Position numbers and translations under genes: made by a program. The notes under the pieces are model-generated. The model was not told where the DNA came from and ran no database searches. It worked only from the letters and a program-made list of their open reading frames with translations. This document shows positions 24,810 through 33,575 of a stretch of DNA of 64,000 nucleotides, piece after piece. Within the stretch, counting starts at the first letter, position 1; each line of letters starts with the position of its first letter. Origin of the DNA: Nocardia pseudobrasiliensis NBRC 108224 (GTDB lineage Bacteria > Actinomycetota > Actinomycetes > Mycobacteriales > Mycobacteriaceae); the NCBI RefSeq assembly GCF_001613105.1, contig NZ_BDBS01000031.1, forward strand, positions 1 to 64,000, given 5' to 3'.

Positions 24810-25134
24810 GGGTATGAGGCTAACGGCGGAGGACCGCCCGCGTGGCGAACGACGAGCCCGCTGGCGCGGGCAATCGGGGTACAGCGGGGACGCAATCGGG
24901 GGTTCGAAGGTCGCGATCGGGGTTTGCCGAGAATTTTTTCTCAGGTGTCCCTCAGCCTCCCCATACGACGGGCACATCGGGACCCGACAAAGTAAGGGCT
25001 ACGCAAAGGCCGACCGACCACCGGACGGCGCCACCGGGAACAACCGGAACCGAAATTCGGTTGCTTTCCGTACACGAACCAGTGTCGTGTGTAGGTGCCG
25101 GCCACGGTCCCGAGTAGGAGGTAACCCCATCCAC
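24810..25134 (+). other. Intergenic region and leader of sigE
   Basis: These 325 bases hold the leaderless-type promoter of the O-methyltransferase on the minus strand and the long leader of sigE on the plus strand. GAGAATTTTTTCTC (24928-24941) is a perfect short palindrome. The ECF-type promoter elements are described separately. In-frame codons extend upstream of the chosen sigE ATG without a stop for about 320 bases, so longer SigE forms from other starts cannot be excluded. Confidence 0.6.
25036..25063 (+). promoter_or_regulatory. Possible ECF-sigma (SigE-type) promoter of sigE
   Basis: GGGAAC (25036-25041), and again GGAACC (25046-25051), are good ECF -35 elements. GGTTG (25059-25063) lies 17 bases after the first and resembles the GTT -10 used by SigE and SigH. 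This would give autoregulation, as known for mycobacterial sigE. The assignment rests on motif reading only. Confidence 0.4.
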
Positions 25135-25827
25135 ATGGTCGATGCGGCGCGTGAGTACGCCCACCTGCCCGAATCGGGCCTGCCGATCGACGGTACGGCC
25201 GATTACGAGCTGCCCACTGCCGACGGCGGCGACCCCGCCCTCGAAGAATCCCTGTCCGGAACCGCGGCCTTCGATGCCACCGGTGACCGCGACATGATGC
25301 CCACCTGGGACGAACTGGTCCGCGAGCACGCCGACCGGGTCTACCGGCTGGCCTATCGCCTCACCGGCGATCCCCAGGACGCCGACGATCTGACGCAGGA
25401 GACCTTCATCCGCGTCTTCCGGTCGCTGTCCAATTACCAGCCCGGCACATTCGAAGGCTGGCTGCATCGCATTACCACCAACCTGTTCCTGGACATGGTC
25501 CGCCGGCGCAACCGCATCCGCATGGAGGCGCTGCCCGACGACTACGACCGGGTGCCCTCCGAGGGCCCGGATCCCGAACAGGCCTATCACGACGCCCGTC
25601 TGGACCCCGATCTGCAATCCGCGCTCGACTCGCTGGCCCCGGAATTCCGTGCGGCCGTGGTCCTGTGCGATATCGAGGGCCTGTCCTACGAGGAGATCGG
25701 CGCGACACTGGGTGTGAAGCTGGGCACCGTGCGCAGCCGCATCCATCGCGGACGCCAGGCACTGCGGGAGTACCTTGCGCATAATGGTTCTCAGCAGCGG
25801 TTCGCCGCTGACGAGAAGGTCGGGTGA
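25135..25827 (+). CDS. sigE: ECF sigma factor SigE
   Basis: The 230-residue ECF sigma factor directs the envelope and surface-stress response. It starts with a variable acidic tail, then TAAFDATGDRDMMPTWDELVREHADRVYRLAYRL (written here as the start of region 2). Region 2 has DDLTQETFIRVFR and region 4 has LSYEEIGATLGVKLGTVRSR. The match to M. tuberculosis SigE runs almost unbroken from region 2 to region 4. The ATG at 25135 has AGGAGGTAA ten bases upstream. The gene is followed by its anti-sigma factor, htrA and tatB, the conserved SigE locus order. Confidence 0.95.
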   Translation: MVDAAREYAHLPESGLPIDGTADYELPTADGGDPALEESLSGTAAFDATGDRDMMPTWDELVREHADRVYRLAYRLTGDPQDADDLTQETFIRVFRSLSNYQPGTFEGWLHRITTNLFLDMVRRRNRIRMEALPDDYDRVPSEGPDPEQAYHDARLDPDLQSALDSLAPEFRAAVVLCDIEGLSYEEIGATLGVKLGTVRSRIHRGRQALREYLAHNGSQQRFAADEKVG

Positions 25828-25891
25828 TCCCGGCCGCTACCAGGCGGCCGATCCCGGCGCAGCTGTTATCCGTCGGAAGGGTGTGCACCGT

Positions 25892-26275
25892 ATGAGTGGC
25901 GAAGATGCCGCGGCCAACCGGCCCCGATTCGCCCCCACCGAGCATCTGGCCAGTGAGGCCATTGCCGCCTACGTCGACGGCGAGTTGCGCATGAATGCCT
26001 ATCTGCGCGCCGCCGAACATTTGGCGAAGTGCCCGGAATGCGCATCCGAGGTCGAAGCGCAGCAGCAGGCCCGCATCGCATTGCGACAGGCCGCGCAGCA
26101 TCAGATCTCCGCTCCCACCGATCTGCACGACACCCTGAGCCGCATTCCGCTCGCCGACCTCACCGGACACGGCATGGAGGAAATGTCGCGCGGCACGAGT
26201 TTCCTCGGGCTGCGGACGGATTCGTTCCATTTCGTGTCCGACAGCAGGCGGTGGACCGGGTGGTGGCGCAAGTAG
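25892..26275 (+). CDS. rseA: Zinc-associated anti-sigma factor RseA (anti-SigE)
   Basis: This 127-residue protein is the expected anti-sigma factor of SigE. FAPTEHLASEAIAAYVDGELRMNAYLRAAEHL matches the start of mycobacterial RseA (quoted only as a landmark for residues 13-44). The zinc-associated motif H43-x3-C47-x2-C50 is intact. The protein is soluble, with no membrane helix. In mycobacteria RseA is phosphorylated and degraded by ClpC1P2 on stress, releasing SigE. The ATG at 25892 has GGAAGG 11 bases upstream. The C-terminus ends in a Trp-rich RRWTGWWRK tail. Confidence 0.92.
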   Translation: MSGEDAAANRPRFAPTEHLASEAIAAYVDGELRMNAYLRAAEHLAKCPECASEVEAQQQARIALRQAAQHQISAPTDLHDTLSRIPLADLTGHGMEEMSRGTSFLGLRTDSFHFVSDSRRWTGWWRK

Positions 26276-26285
26276 AGTTCACCAA

Positions 26286-27854
26286 GTGACCTCCGAATCC
26301 ACGAACGCCGGATCGACGTCCGATGACCGGAGCGCTGCGGCGCAACGCGGTGCCGCGACGGATTCGGCGGCCGACAGGGGGAACCTGAGGCCGCCGGACG
26401 CACCCGTCCTGGGTCCACGCCCGGTCTATCGACCGCATATCGATACCCACACCACGCGGGCGTTCCGTCGCCCCGCCGGGCAGGCCGGTTCCTTCGCTCC
26501 GCACACCCCCGCCACGGCGACCCCGCGCAACGACGGTCCCGAATTGGTGAATCGTCCCCCGGACGGAGTGCTGGCCGAGGCGTTCGCGCGCCCCGCGGGT
26601 TCCACCGAACTGCTGCAACGCGATCCGGACGCGGCCGAGGACAACGGCGCGCCCGCCGGTCCGGCCGATCCGTGGCGCGATCCGCAATCCGGCGCCCGGC
26701 TCGGCGCGCCCGCGATCGCCACGCCGCGGGCGCAGGAGCTGCCCCGGGCCACCAAGCTGAGCGCGCGCGAGGTGCTGTTCGGCGGCCGGATCGCGCCCAA
26801 GGCGCTGGCGATTCTCGGTGTCGTGGCGCTGGCGATCGGCGTGGTCGGCGGACTGGTCGGCCGGTTCACCGCGGAGACCACCTCCTCGCTCACCTCGCAC
26901 AAGGTCGCCCTGCAGCAGGAGAGTTCGACCGACAAGCCGCACGGGCAGATCGCCAAGGTGGCCGACGCGGTGCTGCCCTCGGTGGTCTCCATTCGCGAAA
27001 CCGTCGGCGACAACGGCGCTCTCGGCTCGGGCGTGGTGATCGACGGCAACGGCTACATCGTCACCAACAATCACGTGATCTCGATGGCCGCCACGGACAA
27101 GACCGGCCGCGCCAAGATTCAGGTCACCTTCTCCGACGGCACCCGGGCCCCGGCCAAACTGGTCGGCCGCGATCCCAAGACCGATCTCGCGGTGCTCAAG
27201 GTCGACGTCAAGAATCTGACCGTGATCCGGCTCGGCAAATCCGGCGATGTGCAGGTCGGCGACGATGTGCTGGCCATCGGTTCGCCGCTGGGCCTGCAGA
27301 AGACCGTCACCTCCGGCATCGTCAGCGCGCTGCACCGGGCGATGGTGGAAACGCCGGAGGCGGGCGACGATTCGGCCGGCGCGTTCGACGCCGTGCAGAC
27401 CGATGCCGCGATCAATCACGGCAACTCCGGTGGCGCGCTGGTGGACAGTCAAGGTCGGTTGATCGGTATCAACACCGCGATCCGCAGTGAGAGCGGCGGT
27501 TCGGTCGGTCTCGGCTTCGCGATTCCGGTCGATCTGGTGCAGCACATCACGCAGACCATCATTCGCGACGGCCAGGTGCACCACCCGGTGCTCGGCGTGA
27601 GCGCTCGCAACAAGCAGGTCGAGAACGATGTCCTCAGCGGTGCGCAGGTGGCCGATGTGCAGCCGGGCAGCGCGGCCGCCAAGGCGGGTATCGCCGAGGG
27701 CGACATCATCGTGAAGGTCGGCGACCGCGATGTGACCGAGACCCCGGAGCTGACAGTGGCGATCCAGTCGCATCAGATCGGCGAGACGGTGAACATCCAA
27801 TTGATCCGGGACGGCCGGCGGGTGGACGTTCCGGTGACGCTCGAATCGGACTGA
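26286..27854 (+). CDS. htrA: Membrane-anchored HtrA/DegP serine protease with PDZ domain
   Basis: The 522-residue protein has a long disordered Pro/Ala-rich cytosolic N-terminus and a membrane helix at about 178-198 (ALAILGVVALAIGVVGGLVG). The trypsin-like domain has the triad H263 (VTNNHVIS), D300 (KTDLAVL) and S381 (HGNSGGAL), and a PDZ domain follows from about residue 430. It degrades or refolds damaged envelope proteins. The GTG start follows rseA by ten bases in the SigE operon, and the ortholog Rv1223 is essential in M. tuberculosis as I recall. No ribosome-binding site stands out, so it may depend on coupling. Confidence 0.94.
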   Translation: MTSESTNAGSTSDDRSAAAQRGAATDSAADRGNLRPPDAPVLGPRPVYRPHIDTHTTRAFRRPAGQAGSFAPHTPATATPRNDGPELVNRPPDGVLAEAFARPAGSTELLQRDPDAAEDNGAPAGPADPWRDPQSGARLGAPAIATPRAQELPRATKLSAREVLFGGRIAPKALAILGVVALAIGVVGGLVGRFTAETTSSLTSHKVALQQESSTDKPHGQIAKVADAVLPSVVSIRETVGDNGALGSGVVIDGNGYIVTNNHVISMAATDKTGRAKIQVTFSDGTRAPAKLVGRDPKTDLAVLKVDVKNLTVIRLGKSGDVQVGDDVLAIGSPLGLQKTVTSGIVSALHRAMVETPEAGDDSAGAFDAVQTDAAINHGNSGGALVDSQGRLIGINTAIRSESGGSVGLGFAIPVDLVQHITQTIIRDGQVHHPVLGVSARNKQVENDVLSGAQVADVQPGSAAAKAGIAEGDIIVKVGDRDVTETPELTVAIQSHQIGETVNIQLIRDGRRVDVPVTLESD

Positions 27855-27910
27855 GCCGACCCCTGCGGGCTACCTCGGCCGGTGCGAGTCGGCCCAGGTA
27901 GCCTGTCTGT

Positions 27911-28342
27911 GTGTTCAATATCGGCTGGCCCGAGATGGTGATCCTGGTGGTCGCCGCATTGGTGATCCTGGGTCCCGAGCGGTTGCCGGGGGCGATCCGC
28001 TGGACCGCTCAGAGTCTGCGGCAGGTGCGTGATTACGCCAGTGGCGCGACCACCCAGTTGCGCAGTGAGCTCGGACCCGAGCTCGACGAATTGCGCAAGC
28101 CGCTGGAGGAGCTCAACGAGTTGCGCCGGCCGTTCAACGAGTTCCGCGGTATGACGCCGAAGTCGATGGTGACCAAACATCTGCTCGACGGCGATGATTC
28201 ACTGTTCACGGGAAAATTCGACAAACCGACCAGTACTTCCATCGGTTCGGAATATTCCCCGCCGCCGACATATACGCCGCCGGAGCCCCCGAAACCACTG
28301 GCGCGCAATGAAAAACCGCCGATCGACTTCGACGCGACATAA
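27911..28342 (+). CDS. tatB: Twin-arginine translocase subunit TatB
   Basis: The 143-residue protein has the TatB layout. A short membrane helix (residues 5-22, GWPEMVILVVAALVILGP) is followed by PERLPGAIRW and an amphipathic helix, then a charged, Pro-rich cytosolic tail. TatB with TatC forms the receptor for twin-arginine signal peptides. The GTG start is six bases after TAGCCT (27899-27904), so tatB can be transcribed as a leaderless message on its own as well as from the sigE operon. It is in the same place as Rv1224. Confidence 0.92.
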   Translation: MFNIGWPEMVILVVAALVILGPERLPGAIRWTAQSLRQVRDYASGATTQLRSELGPELDELRKPLEELNELRRPFNEFRGMTPKSMVTKHLLDGDDSLFTGKFDKPTSTSIGSEYSPPPTYTPPEPPKPLARNEKPPIDFDAT

Positions 28343-28494
28343 CAATTTCCGCTCGTTGCCGCGGGTATCGCGGTCCATTCGGGCTATTGGGACGGATCGA
28401 CGCAGGTAAACGCGTTACCTCGGGAAAAATAGCGGCCGGTTGGTCGTCAAGGAGTCTGGACACATACTGCTGTCGAGCGCTCTAGACTTCGCAC

Positions 28495-29331
28495 ATGTCA
28501 GCCGATGAGGTGGCACGGGTGTTCGCGATCGAGGACAAGGTCGAGCGCCTGAAAGCGGCTACCGAAGGGGTTGCCCAGGCCCAGCAAACCATCAACGAAC
28601 TCACGCGCATTCGACGGGCCGTCATTCGCGAATTGCACGCCGAGGGGTGGACGTTCGCGAGAATCGGTGCGGCGGCGGGACTTTCCCGCGCGCGCATTCA
28701 TCAGGTGAGTACGCAGGGCCCGGTCCCGGAGGGCCTGTTCTTCGGACACGGCCCCCTGACCATCCTCACCCCCGATGTCCGCAGCACCACCCGGGCCGCT
28801 CCGCTGGTCGGCGCGCCCGACGCCGCCGCACCGCACCGCCTGGTGGAACTGTTGCGCGAGTTGGGATTTACCGTCGGCGTGGAGCGCTTCCTCCCCGGCC
28901 GCCCCCTCGACCTGGACCGAGACGGCCTCATCGTCCTGGGCGGCCCCGAACTCTCCCCCAGCCTGCGCTACCTCGTCGCCGCCGACCCCCGCCTGCGCCG
29001 CACGGTCGCCCGCGCGGGCCGAGTCCGCCGCGGCATAGAAGACCGCGCCGCCCGCCGCGTCTACCGCCCCGGCGGCACCGAACCCTACGACATCGCCTAC
29101 CTCGCAAGGGTCCCCCGCCCCGACGCCCGAGGCACGGTCCTGGTCATAGACGGCCTCCACCCACCCGGCTCCCTCGGCGCCATCCGCCTCCTGGCCACCC
29201 GCCTGGCCACCCTCCACGAACGAGCAGGCACCCACCCCTTCTCCGCCGTAGTAGGCGTCCGCTACGACCGCAACACCGGCGAACCCTTGGAAGCGGACCT
29301 GCTCACCCCGATCTACCGCCACGAAAGGTAA
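28495..29331 (+). CDS. HTH protein with an unrecognised C-terminal alpha/beta domain
   Basis: The 278-residue protein has an N-terminal HTH of the sigma region 4/Xre type (residues 25-70: RAVIRELHAEGWTFARIGAAAGLSRARIHQV). A second domain spans about 100-278. It includes DGLIVLGGPELSPSLRYLVAADP, then EPYDIAYLARVPRPDARGTVLVIDGLHPPGSLGA and a closing FSAVVGVRYDRN with ELLTPIYRH-like end (here ADLLTPIYRH); each is quoted as a landmark. Similar blocks occur, in my memory, in actinobacterial signalling and conflict proteins, possibly nucleotide-binding. TAGACT lies six bases before the ATG. It is not part of the M. tuberculosis order here. Confidence 0.75.
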   Translation: MSADEVARVFAIEDKVERLKAATEGVAQAQQTINELTRIRRAVIRELHAEGWTFARIGAAAGLSRARIHQVSTQGPVPEGLFFGHGPLTILTPDVRSTTRAAPLVGAPDAAAPHRLVELLRELGFTVGVERFLPGRPLDLDRDGLIVLGGPELSPSLRYLVAADPRLRRTVARAGRVRRGIEDRAARRVYRPGGTEPYDIAYLARVPRPDARGTVLVIDGLHPPGSLGAIRLLATRLATLHERAGTHPFSAVVGVRYDRNTGEPLEADLLTPIYRHER

Positions 29332-29367
29332 TGGGCGACAAAGGGTCAGACGTCCCCCGTCGCCCGG

Positions 29368-30318
29368 TCAGGCGGCTACCTCGGTGGGGCGGAGGGTGTT
29401 CATCGGGGGGCGGTCGGAGAGGGAGACCTCTGTGGTCAGGGCGGTGAATTCGTCGCCTATCAAAGGGAATTGGGTGAGGGCGGCGCCTGAGTCTCGGATG
29501 CCGCTGCGGCCCAGGATGGTTCCTACGATTTGGCGACTCATGACGCCTAGGTCGGAGAGGGGGCGGTTGCGGTGGGTGCGGACGCCCAGGTTGACCTGGC
29601 CGATGGCGGGGAGGCCCAGGAGGTCGTATGTGTCCAGGAGCAGGCCGATTTCCACGCCGTAGCCGGGGGCGAAGGGGACGGCGGTCAGCAGTTCGCGGGT
29701 GCCGGCGTATTCACCGCCCAAGGGCTGCAACACCTTCGACAGGTCGGGGCGCAGCGCCGACAGCAGGGGGCGGGCCACCAACTCGGTGACGCGGCCGCCG
29801 CCGTTGTGATCGACCGTCTCGCCCTGACGCAGCGGGCGACGGTAGTACGCCTTGACCAGATGCACATCGTCGACCGTCAGCAGCGGGCCCAGCAGCCGCG
29901 GCACGAACAGCGGATCCGGATCGATCAGATCCGAATCGACGAAGGCGATCAGATCCCCGGTTGTGGCGGCCAGCGAACGCCACAGCACCTCACCCTTACC
30001 GGGCACGGGCTCCAATTCGGGAACGGCCTGTTCGCGGGTGACCACGCGCGCCCCGGCACCCCGGGCCCGCTCGATGGTCGCATCGGATGATCCGGAATCC
30101 AACACGACGAGCTCGTCGACCAGCGTGCCGACCAGCGGCAGAATACTGGCCACCACGTCGGCGACGGTACGTTCCTCGTTCAGCGCGGGCAGCACCACGG
30201 AAACCGTGCGCCCGTCCTTGGCGGCGATCAGTTCGTCGATCGTCCACTCGGGGCGATCCCACGTACGCGAGATCGCCCAGTCGTCGGAGTTGTCGAAATT
30301 TTCGGGGTTGGTTGTCAT
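29368..30318 (-). CDS. gpgS: Glucosyl-3-phosphoglycerate synthase
   Basis: GpgS transfers glucose from a nucleotide sugar to 3-phosphoglycerate, the first step of methylglucose lipopolysaccharide synthesis. The 316-residue GT-A enzyme (family GT81) has SVVLPALNEERTVADVV near the N-terminus, AFVDSDLIDPDP as the metal-binding DxD region, and GYGVEIGLLLDTYDLLGL late in the fold. The ATG at 30318 is chosen because it overlaps the folP2 stop by four bases and gives the family length; an upstream in-frame extension lies inside folP2. It is the ortholog of Rv1208. Confidence 0.94.
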   Translation of the reverse strand: MTTNPENFDNSDDWAISRTWDRPEWTIDELIAAKDGRTVSVVLPALNEERTVADVVASILPLVGTLVDELVVLDSGSSDATIERARGAGARVVTREQAVPELEPVPGKGEVLWRSLAATTGDLIAFVDSDLIDPDPLFVPRLLGPLLTVDDVHLVKAYYRRPLRQGETVDHNGGGRVTELVARPLLSALRPDLSKVLQPLGGEYAGTRELLTAVPFAPGYGVEIGLLLDTYDLLGLPAIGQVNLGVRTHRNRPLSDLGVMSRQIVGTILGRSGIRDSGAALTQFPLIGDEFTALTTEVSLSDRPPMNTLRPTEVAA

Positions 30319-31193
30319 ACCAGACCTCGCAGAGTTCGTGCGGGGGGCCGGATGCCCTGAATCGCGGCGATCGTGTCCACCACGCGCCGGGTCGCAGCGA
30401 CCTCGTGGACACGGAACACTCGAGCGCCGGCCGCGGCCGACCACGCGGTTGCCGCCAATGTGCCCTCCAATCGCTCGGATAGGCCGACACCGAGAGTCTC
30501 CCCGATGAAATCCTTGTTGCTCAGCGCCATCAAGACCGGCCATCCGGTATTTACAAGAACGTCCATCGCCCGCAACAGTTCGAGCCCGTGGTAACTGTTC
30601 TTGCCGAAATCATGGGTCGGATCGATCAGAATCGCGTCCCGCGCGACACCCGCCGCCTCGGCCGCCTCGGCGGCCCGCACCAGCGTATCGGTCACCTCGC
30701 CCACCAGATCGGCGTACCGCACCCGGTGTGGGCGGGTACGCGGCCGCGCCCCGCCGGTATGACTGCAGACGATGCCCGCCCCGAGATCGGCGGCCACCCG
30801 AACCAGATCGGGATCCGCGCCCGCCCAGGTGTCGTTGATCAGCCCCGCACCCGCCGCGACCGCCGCCCGGGCCACCTCCGCGCGCCAGGTATCGATACTG
30901 ATCAGCAGGTCCGGATATCGCTGTCGAATAGCCGCCACGAACGGCACCACCCGCCGGGCCTCCTCCGCGGCGTCGACCTCGGTCCCCGGCCCGGCCTTCA
31001 CCCCGCCGATATCGACCAGATCCGCACCCTCGACGACCGCCCGCTCGACGGCCGCCATCGCGGCCTCGTCGGAGAACGTGGCCCCCTGGTCGTAGAACGA
31101 GTCCGGCGTGCGGTTCACGATGGCCATGACCAGCGACCGATCCGTCACCACCGGTTTCCCGCACAAAGTGGACAACACCGGCGTCGAACTCAT
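30315..31193 (-). CDS. folP2: Dihydropteroate synthase homolog FolP2
   Basis: The product (about 292 aa) has the dihydropteroate synthase TIM barrel: LVMAIVNRTPDSFYDQG replaces the usual NVTPDSF motif, VDIGGVKAGPGTEVD binds the pterin, and LALSNKDFIGE stands where canonical enzymes have the G-x-S-R-K-S/F loop. Mycobacterial FolP2 lacks normal sulfonamide-target activity, and the altered motifs here (NRTPDSF, IGGVKAGPG) fit that group. ATG at 31193 is seven bases after TAAACT on the minus strand; a GTG six bases upstream is less likely. It is coupled to gpgS, as Rv1207-Rv1208. Confidence 0.9.
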   Translation of the reverse strand: MSSTPVLSTLCGKPVVTDRSLVMAIVNRTPDSFYDQGATFSDEAAMAAVERAVVEGADLVDIGGVKAGPGTEVDAAEEARRVVPFVAAIRQRYPDLLISIDTWRAEVARAAVAAGAGLINDTWAGADPDLVRVAADLGAGIVCSHTGGARPRTRPHRVRYADLVGEVTDTLVRAAEAAEAAGVARDAILIDPTHDFGKNSYHGLELLRAMDVLVNTGWPVLMALSNKDFIGETLGVGLSERLEGTLAATAWSAAAGARVFRVHEVAATRRVVDTIAAIQGIRPPARTLRGLV

Positions 31194-31238
31194 GATCACG
31201 AGTTTATCGGCCGGGCCGCGCCCGACGGGGTGCGGGCA

Positions 31239-33005
31239 TCACAGCCTCGGGGCTTTACCCCTCGCCACCTCGTCGACGTAGTCGTCGTAGAAGGGCACGT
31301 ACCCGTCCTCCCGACCGGACAGGACGTAGAGGGTGGTCGCGTCGTCCGGCGTGTAGCCCTGCTTGCGCAGGTCCACCTTGAGGCTTTTGAAGGTCGAGGT
31401 GGTCTGGAGCTCGTCGACCACGCGCACGAACAGCGGGACGGCGTAGGCGGGCAGCCGATCGGCGAGATGACCGGCCAGGGCCTTGCCGTCGAATTCGACG
31501 CCCGGGCGCAGGGTCAGCGCGGCCATACCGGCCTTACCGTCGGCCCCGGGAACGTCGACGCCGTAGACCACGGCCTCGGTGACCGCGTCCGCACCGTCGA
31601 AGGCCGCCTCGACCTGCGTGGTGGCGACATTCTCACCCTTCCACCGGAAGGTGTCGCCGAGCCGGTCCACGAACGCGATATGCCGCCAGTGCTGATCGCG
31701 CACCAGATCTCCGGTGTCGAACCAGAGATCGCCGTCGTCGAAGGCGTCGCGCACCAGCTTCGATTCGGTCGCCTTCTGATCGGTGTAACCGTCGAACGGC
31801 GAACGGTCGGTGACCTGGGACAGCAGCAGCCCCACACCACCCGAGCCCACCCGCCGCAACCGCCCGTCCGGGAACCGCTTGGGTTTGCCTGTGGCATCGT
31901 CGAATTCGACCACCGCGTACGGCAGCGGCCCGAATCCGGCCGTCCGATCCACCCCGAACGCGTTGATGAACGCGACGTTTCCCTCACTGGCGCCGTAGAA
32001 TTCGACGATCCGGCCGATACCGAACCGCTCGCGGAACTCGTCCCACAGCTCCGGCCGCAATCCATTGCCGACCGCCAGGCGCACTCGATGCTCGCGCTCC
32101 TGCGGCTTATCGGGCTGATTGAGCAGATACCGGCACAGCTCGCCGATGTAGATGAAGGCGGTGGCCCGCGAGGCGACCACCTCCTCCCAGAACCGCGACA
32201 CCGAGAACTTGCGCCCCAGAGCCAAAGTCGCCCGCGCGCCCAGCACCGCGCCGAGCGCGACGGTCAGCGCGTTGTTGTGATACAGCGGCAGGCAACAGTA
32301 CATGGTGTCGTCACCGTGCAGCCGAATTCCCAAGCCGCCCAACCCCGCCAGGCTCTTGTTCCAGCGGAAGTGGGTCATCACGCTGGCCTTGGGCAGGCCG
32401 GTGGTGCCGGAGGTGAAGATCAGGAAGGCTCGCTCGCTGCCCCGAATATCCTCGCACACAGGCGGATTCGTGGCATCGGCGCCGCGCGCCAGCTCCTCCA
32501 GCTCACCGGAGTAGAGCACATTGTCGAGTGGCTCGCCCAGCGTGTCCAGCGCGTCGCGGCACTCCTCGCCGATCACGTTCAGCACACTGCCGAGCAGACC
32601 GAAGCTGTGCTCCAGAACCTGTTCGCGCTGATTGTGATTGAGCACTCCGATGGTCGCGCCCAGCTTCACCGTCGCCAGCACCACGAACAGCGTCTCGGGC
32701 CGATTGGTCATCAGCACCCCGACCACATCACCACGCCGCACGCCCCGCGCGGTCAGCACGGCGGCGTAGCGGTTCACCTCGGCATTGGCCGAACCGTAGC
32801 TGTACTCACGCTCCTCGAACCGCACGAACGGGCGATCCGGGAACCGATCGGCCGCGCGTTGAAAGTGCAGGCCCACAGAGACTTTGTCATGCGGGCGCGC
32901 CATCATGCCGAGCACACCGCGCAGCATTCCCGGCGCGTCCAATGCCATGGCGGGTAACTTCCGGGCGATGTCGAGCAGGGAGATATTGCGGGTGTCCGCG
33001 GCCAC
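31239..33005 (-). CDS. fadD6: Long/very-long-chain acyl-CoA synthetase (FadD6-like)
   Basis: The 588-residue protein is an ANL-superfamily enzyme of the VLACS/FATP type. FIFTSGTTGLPKAS is the P-loop, VEFYGASEGN the A5 motif and WFDTGDLV the A7 motif. The latter is followed by DRLGDTFRWKGENVATTQVE, with the hinge and the FATP signature. It should activate long-chain fatty acids to acyl-CoA at the membrane. It matches Rv1206 in length and position, between the folP2 pair and the LOG gene. GGAGGAAC lies just upstream of the start. Confidence 0.92.
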   Translation of the reverse strand: MAADTRNISLLDIARKLPAMALDAPGMLRGVLGMMARPHDKVSVGLHFQRAADRFPDRPFVRFEEREYSYGSANAEVNRYAAVLTARGVRRGDVVGVLMTNRPETLFVVLATVKLGATIGVLNHNQREQVLEHSFGLLGSVLNVIGEECRDALDTLGEPLDNVLYSGELEELARGADATNPPVCEDIRGSERAFLIFTSGTTGLPKASVMTHFRWNKSLAGLGGLGIRLHGDDTMYCCLPLYHNNALTVALGAVLGARATLALGRKFSVSRFWEEVVASRATAFIYIGELCRYLLNQPDKPQEREHRVRLAVGNGLRPELWDEFRERFGIGRIVEFYGASEGNVAFINAFGVDRTAGFGPLPYAVVEFDDATGKPKRFPDGRLRRVGSGGVGLLLSQVTDRSPFDGYTDQKATESKLVRDAFDDGDLWFDTGDLVRDQHWRHIAFVDRLGDTFRWKGENVATTQVEAAFDGADAVTEAVVYGVDVPGADGKAGMAALTLRPGVEFDGKALAGHLADRLPAYAVPLFVRVVDELQTTSTFKSLKVDLRKQGYTPDDATTLYVLSGREDGYVPFYDDYVDEVARGKAPRL

Positions 33006-33038
33006 GGTTCCTCCAGCAGGGTTCGTGCTCAGGTCGAC

Positions 33039-33575
33039 TCAGGCGAGCGCCTCGAATGCCGAGGCCAGGTCTGTGGCCACGGTAACTCGGTCGAGCGCGC
33101 CCTGCCCGATGAATCCGCCACCCTGAATCTCGCCGAGCCAGGCGAACAGTCCGCGATAGTGCCCGTGTGGATCCAACACCACCAGCGGTTTGTCGTGCAG
33201 GCCGAGATAACCGCCGGTCCAGGCCTCGAAGAATTCCTCGAGCGTGCCGACGCCGCCGGGCAGGGTGAGGAAGGCGTCGGCGCGATCCTCCATGACCTGT
33301 TTGCGCTCGCGCATGGTGTCGGTGACGATCAGCTCGTCGGCGTCGACATCGGCGACCTCACGATGCACCAGGCTCTTGGGGATCACTCCGACCGTGCGCG
33401 CACCGGCCGCGCGGGCCGCCCGCGCGACCGCGCCCATCATCGAGACATTGCCGCCACCGGAGACCAATTGCCAACCGCGCCGGGCGATTTCGGCGCCCAC
33501 CCCGGCGGCGAGAGCCAGATTCTCCGGACCGTCCGCGCTGGCCGAGCAGTAGACGCACACCGCATAGCTCACCAC
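33039..33575 (-). CDS. LOG-family protein (cytokinin riboside 5'-monophosphate phosphoribohydrolase)
   Basis: The 178-residue protein is a Lonely Guy family member. GWQLVSGGGNVSMMGAVA and the signature FLTLPGGVGTLEEFFE are intact, with R and E residues for 5'-phosphate hydrolysis. These enzymes release free bases such as isopentenyladenine from their nucleotides, or cleave purine monophosphates. It corresponds to Rv1205, a LOG that makes cytokinins in M. tuberculosis. The start overlaps the 3' end of the second LOG-like gene by seven bases. Confidence 0.9.
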   Translation of the reverse strand: MVSYAVCVYCSASADGPENLALAAGVGAEIARRGWQLVSGGGNVSMMGAVARAARAAGARTVGVIPKSLVHREVADVDADELIVTDTMRERKQVMEDRADAFLTLPGGVGTLEEFFEAWTGGYLGLHDKPLVVLDPHGHYRGLFAWLGEIQGGGFIGQGALDRVTVATDLASAFEALA

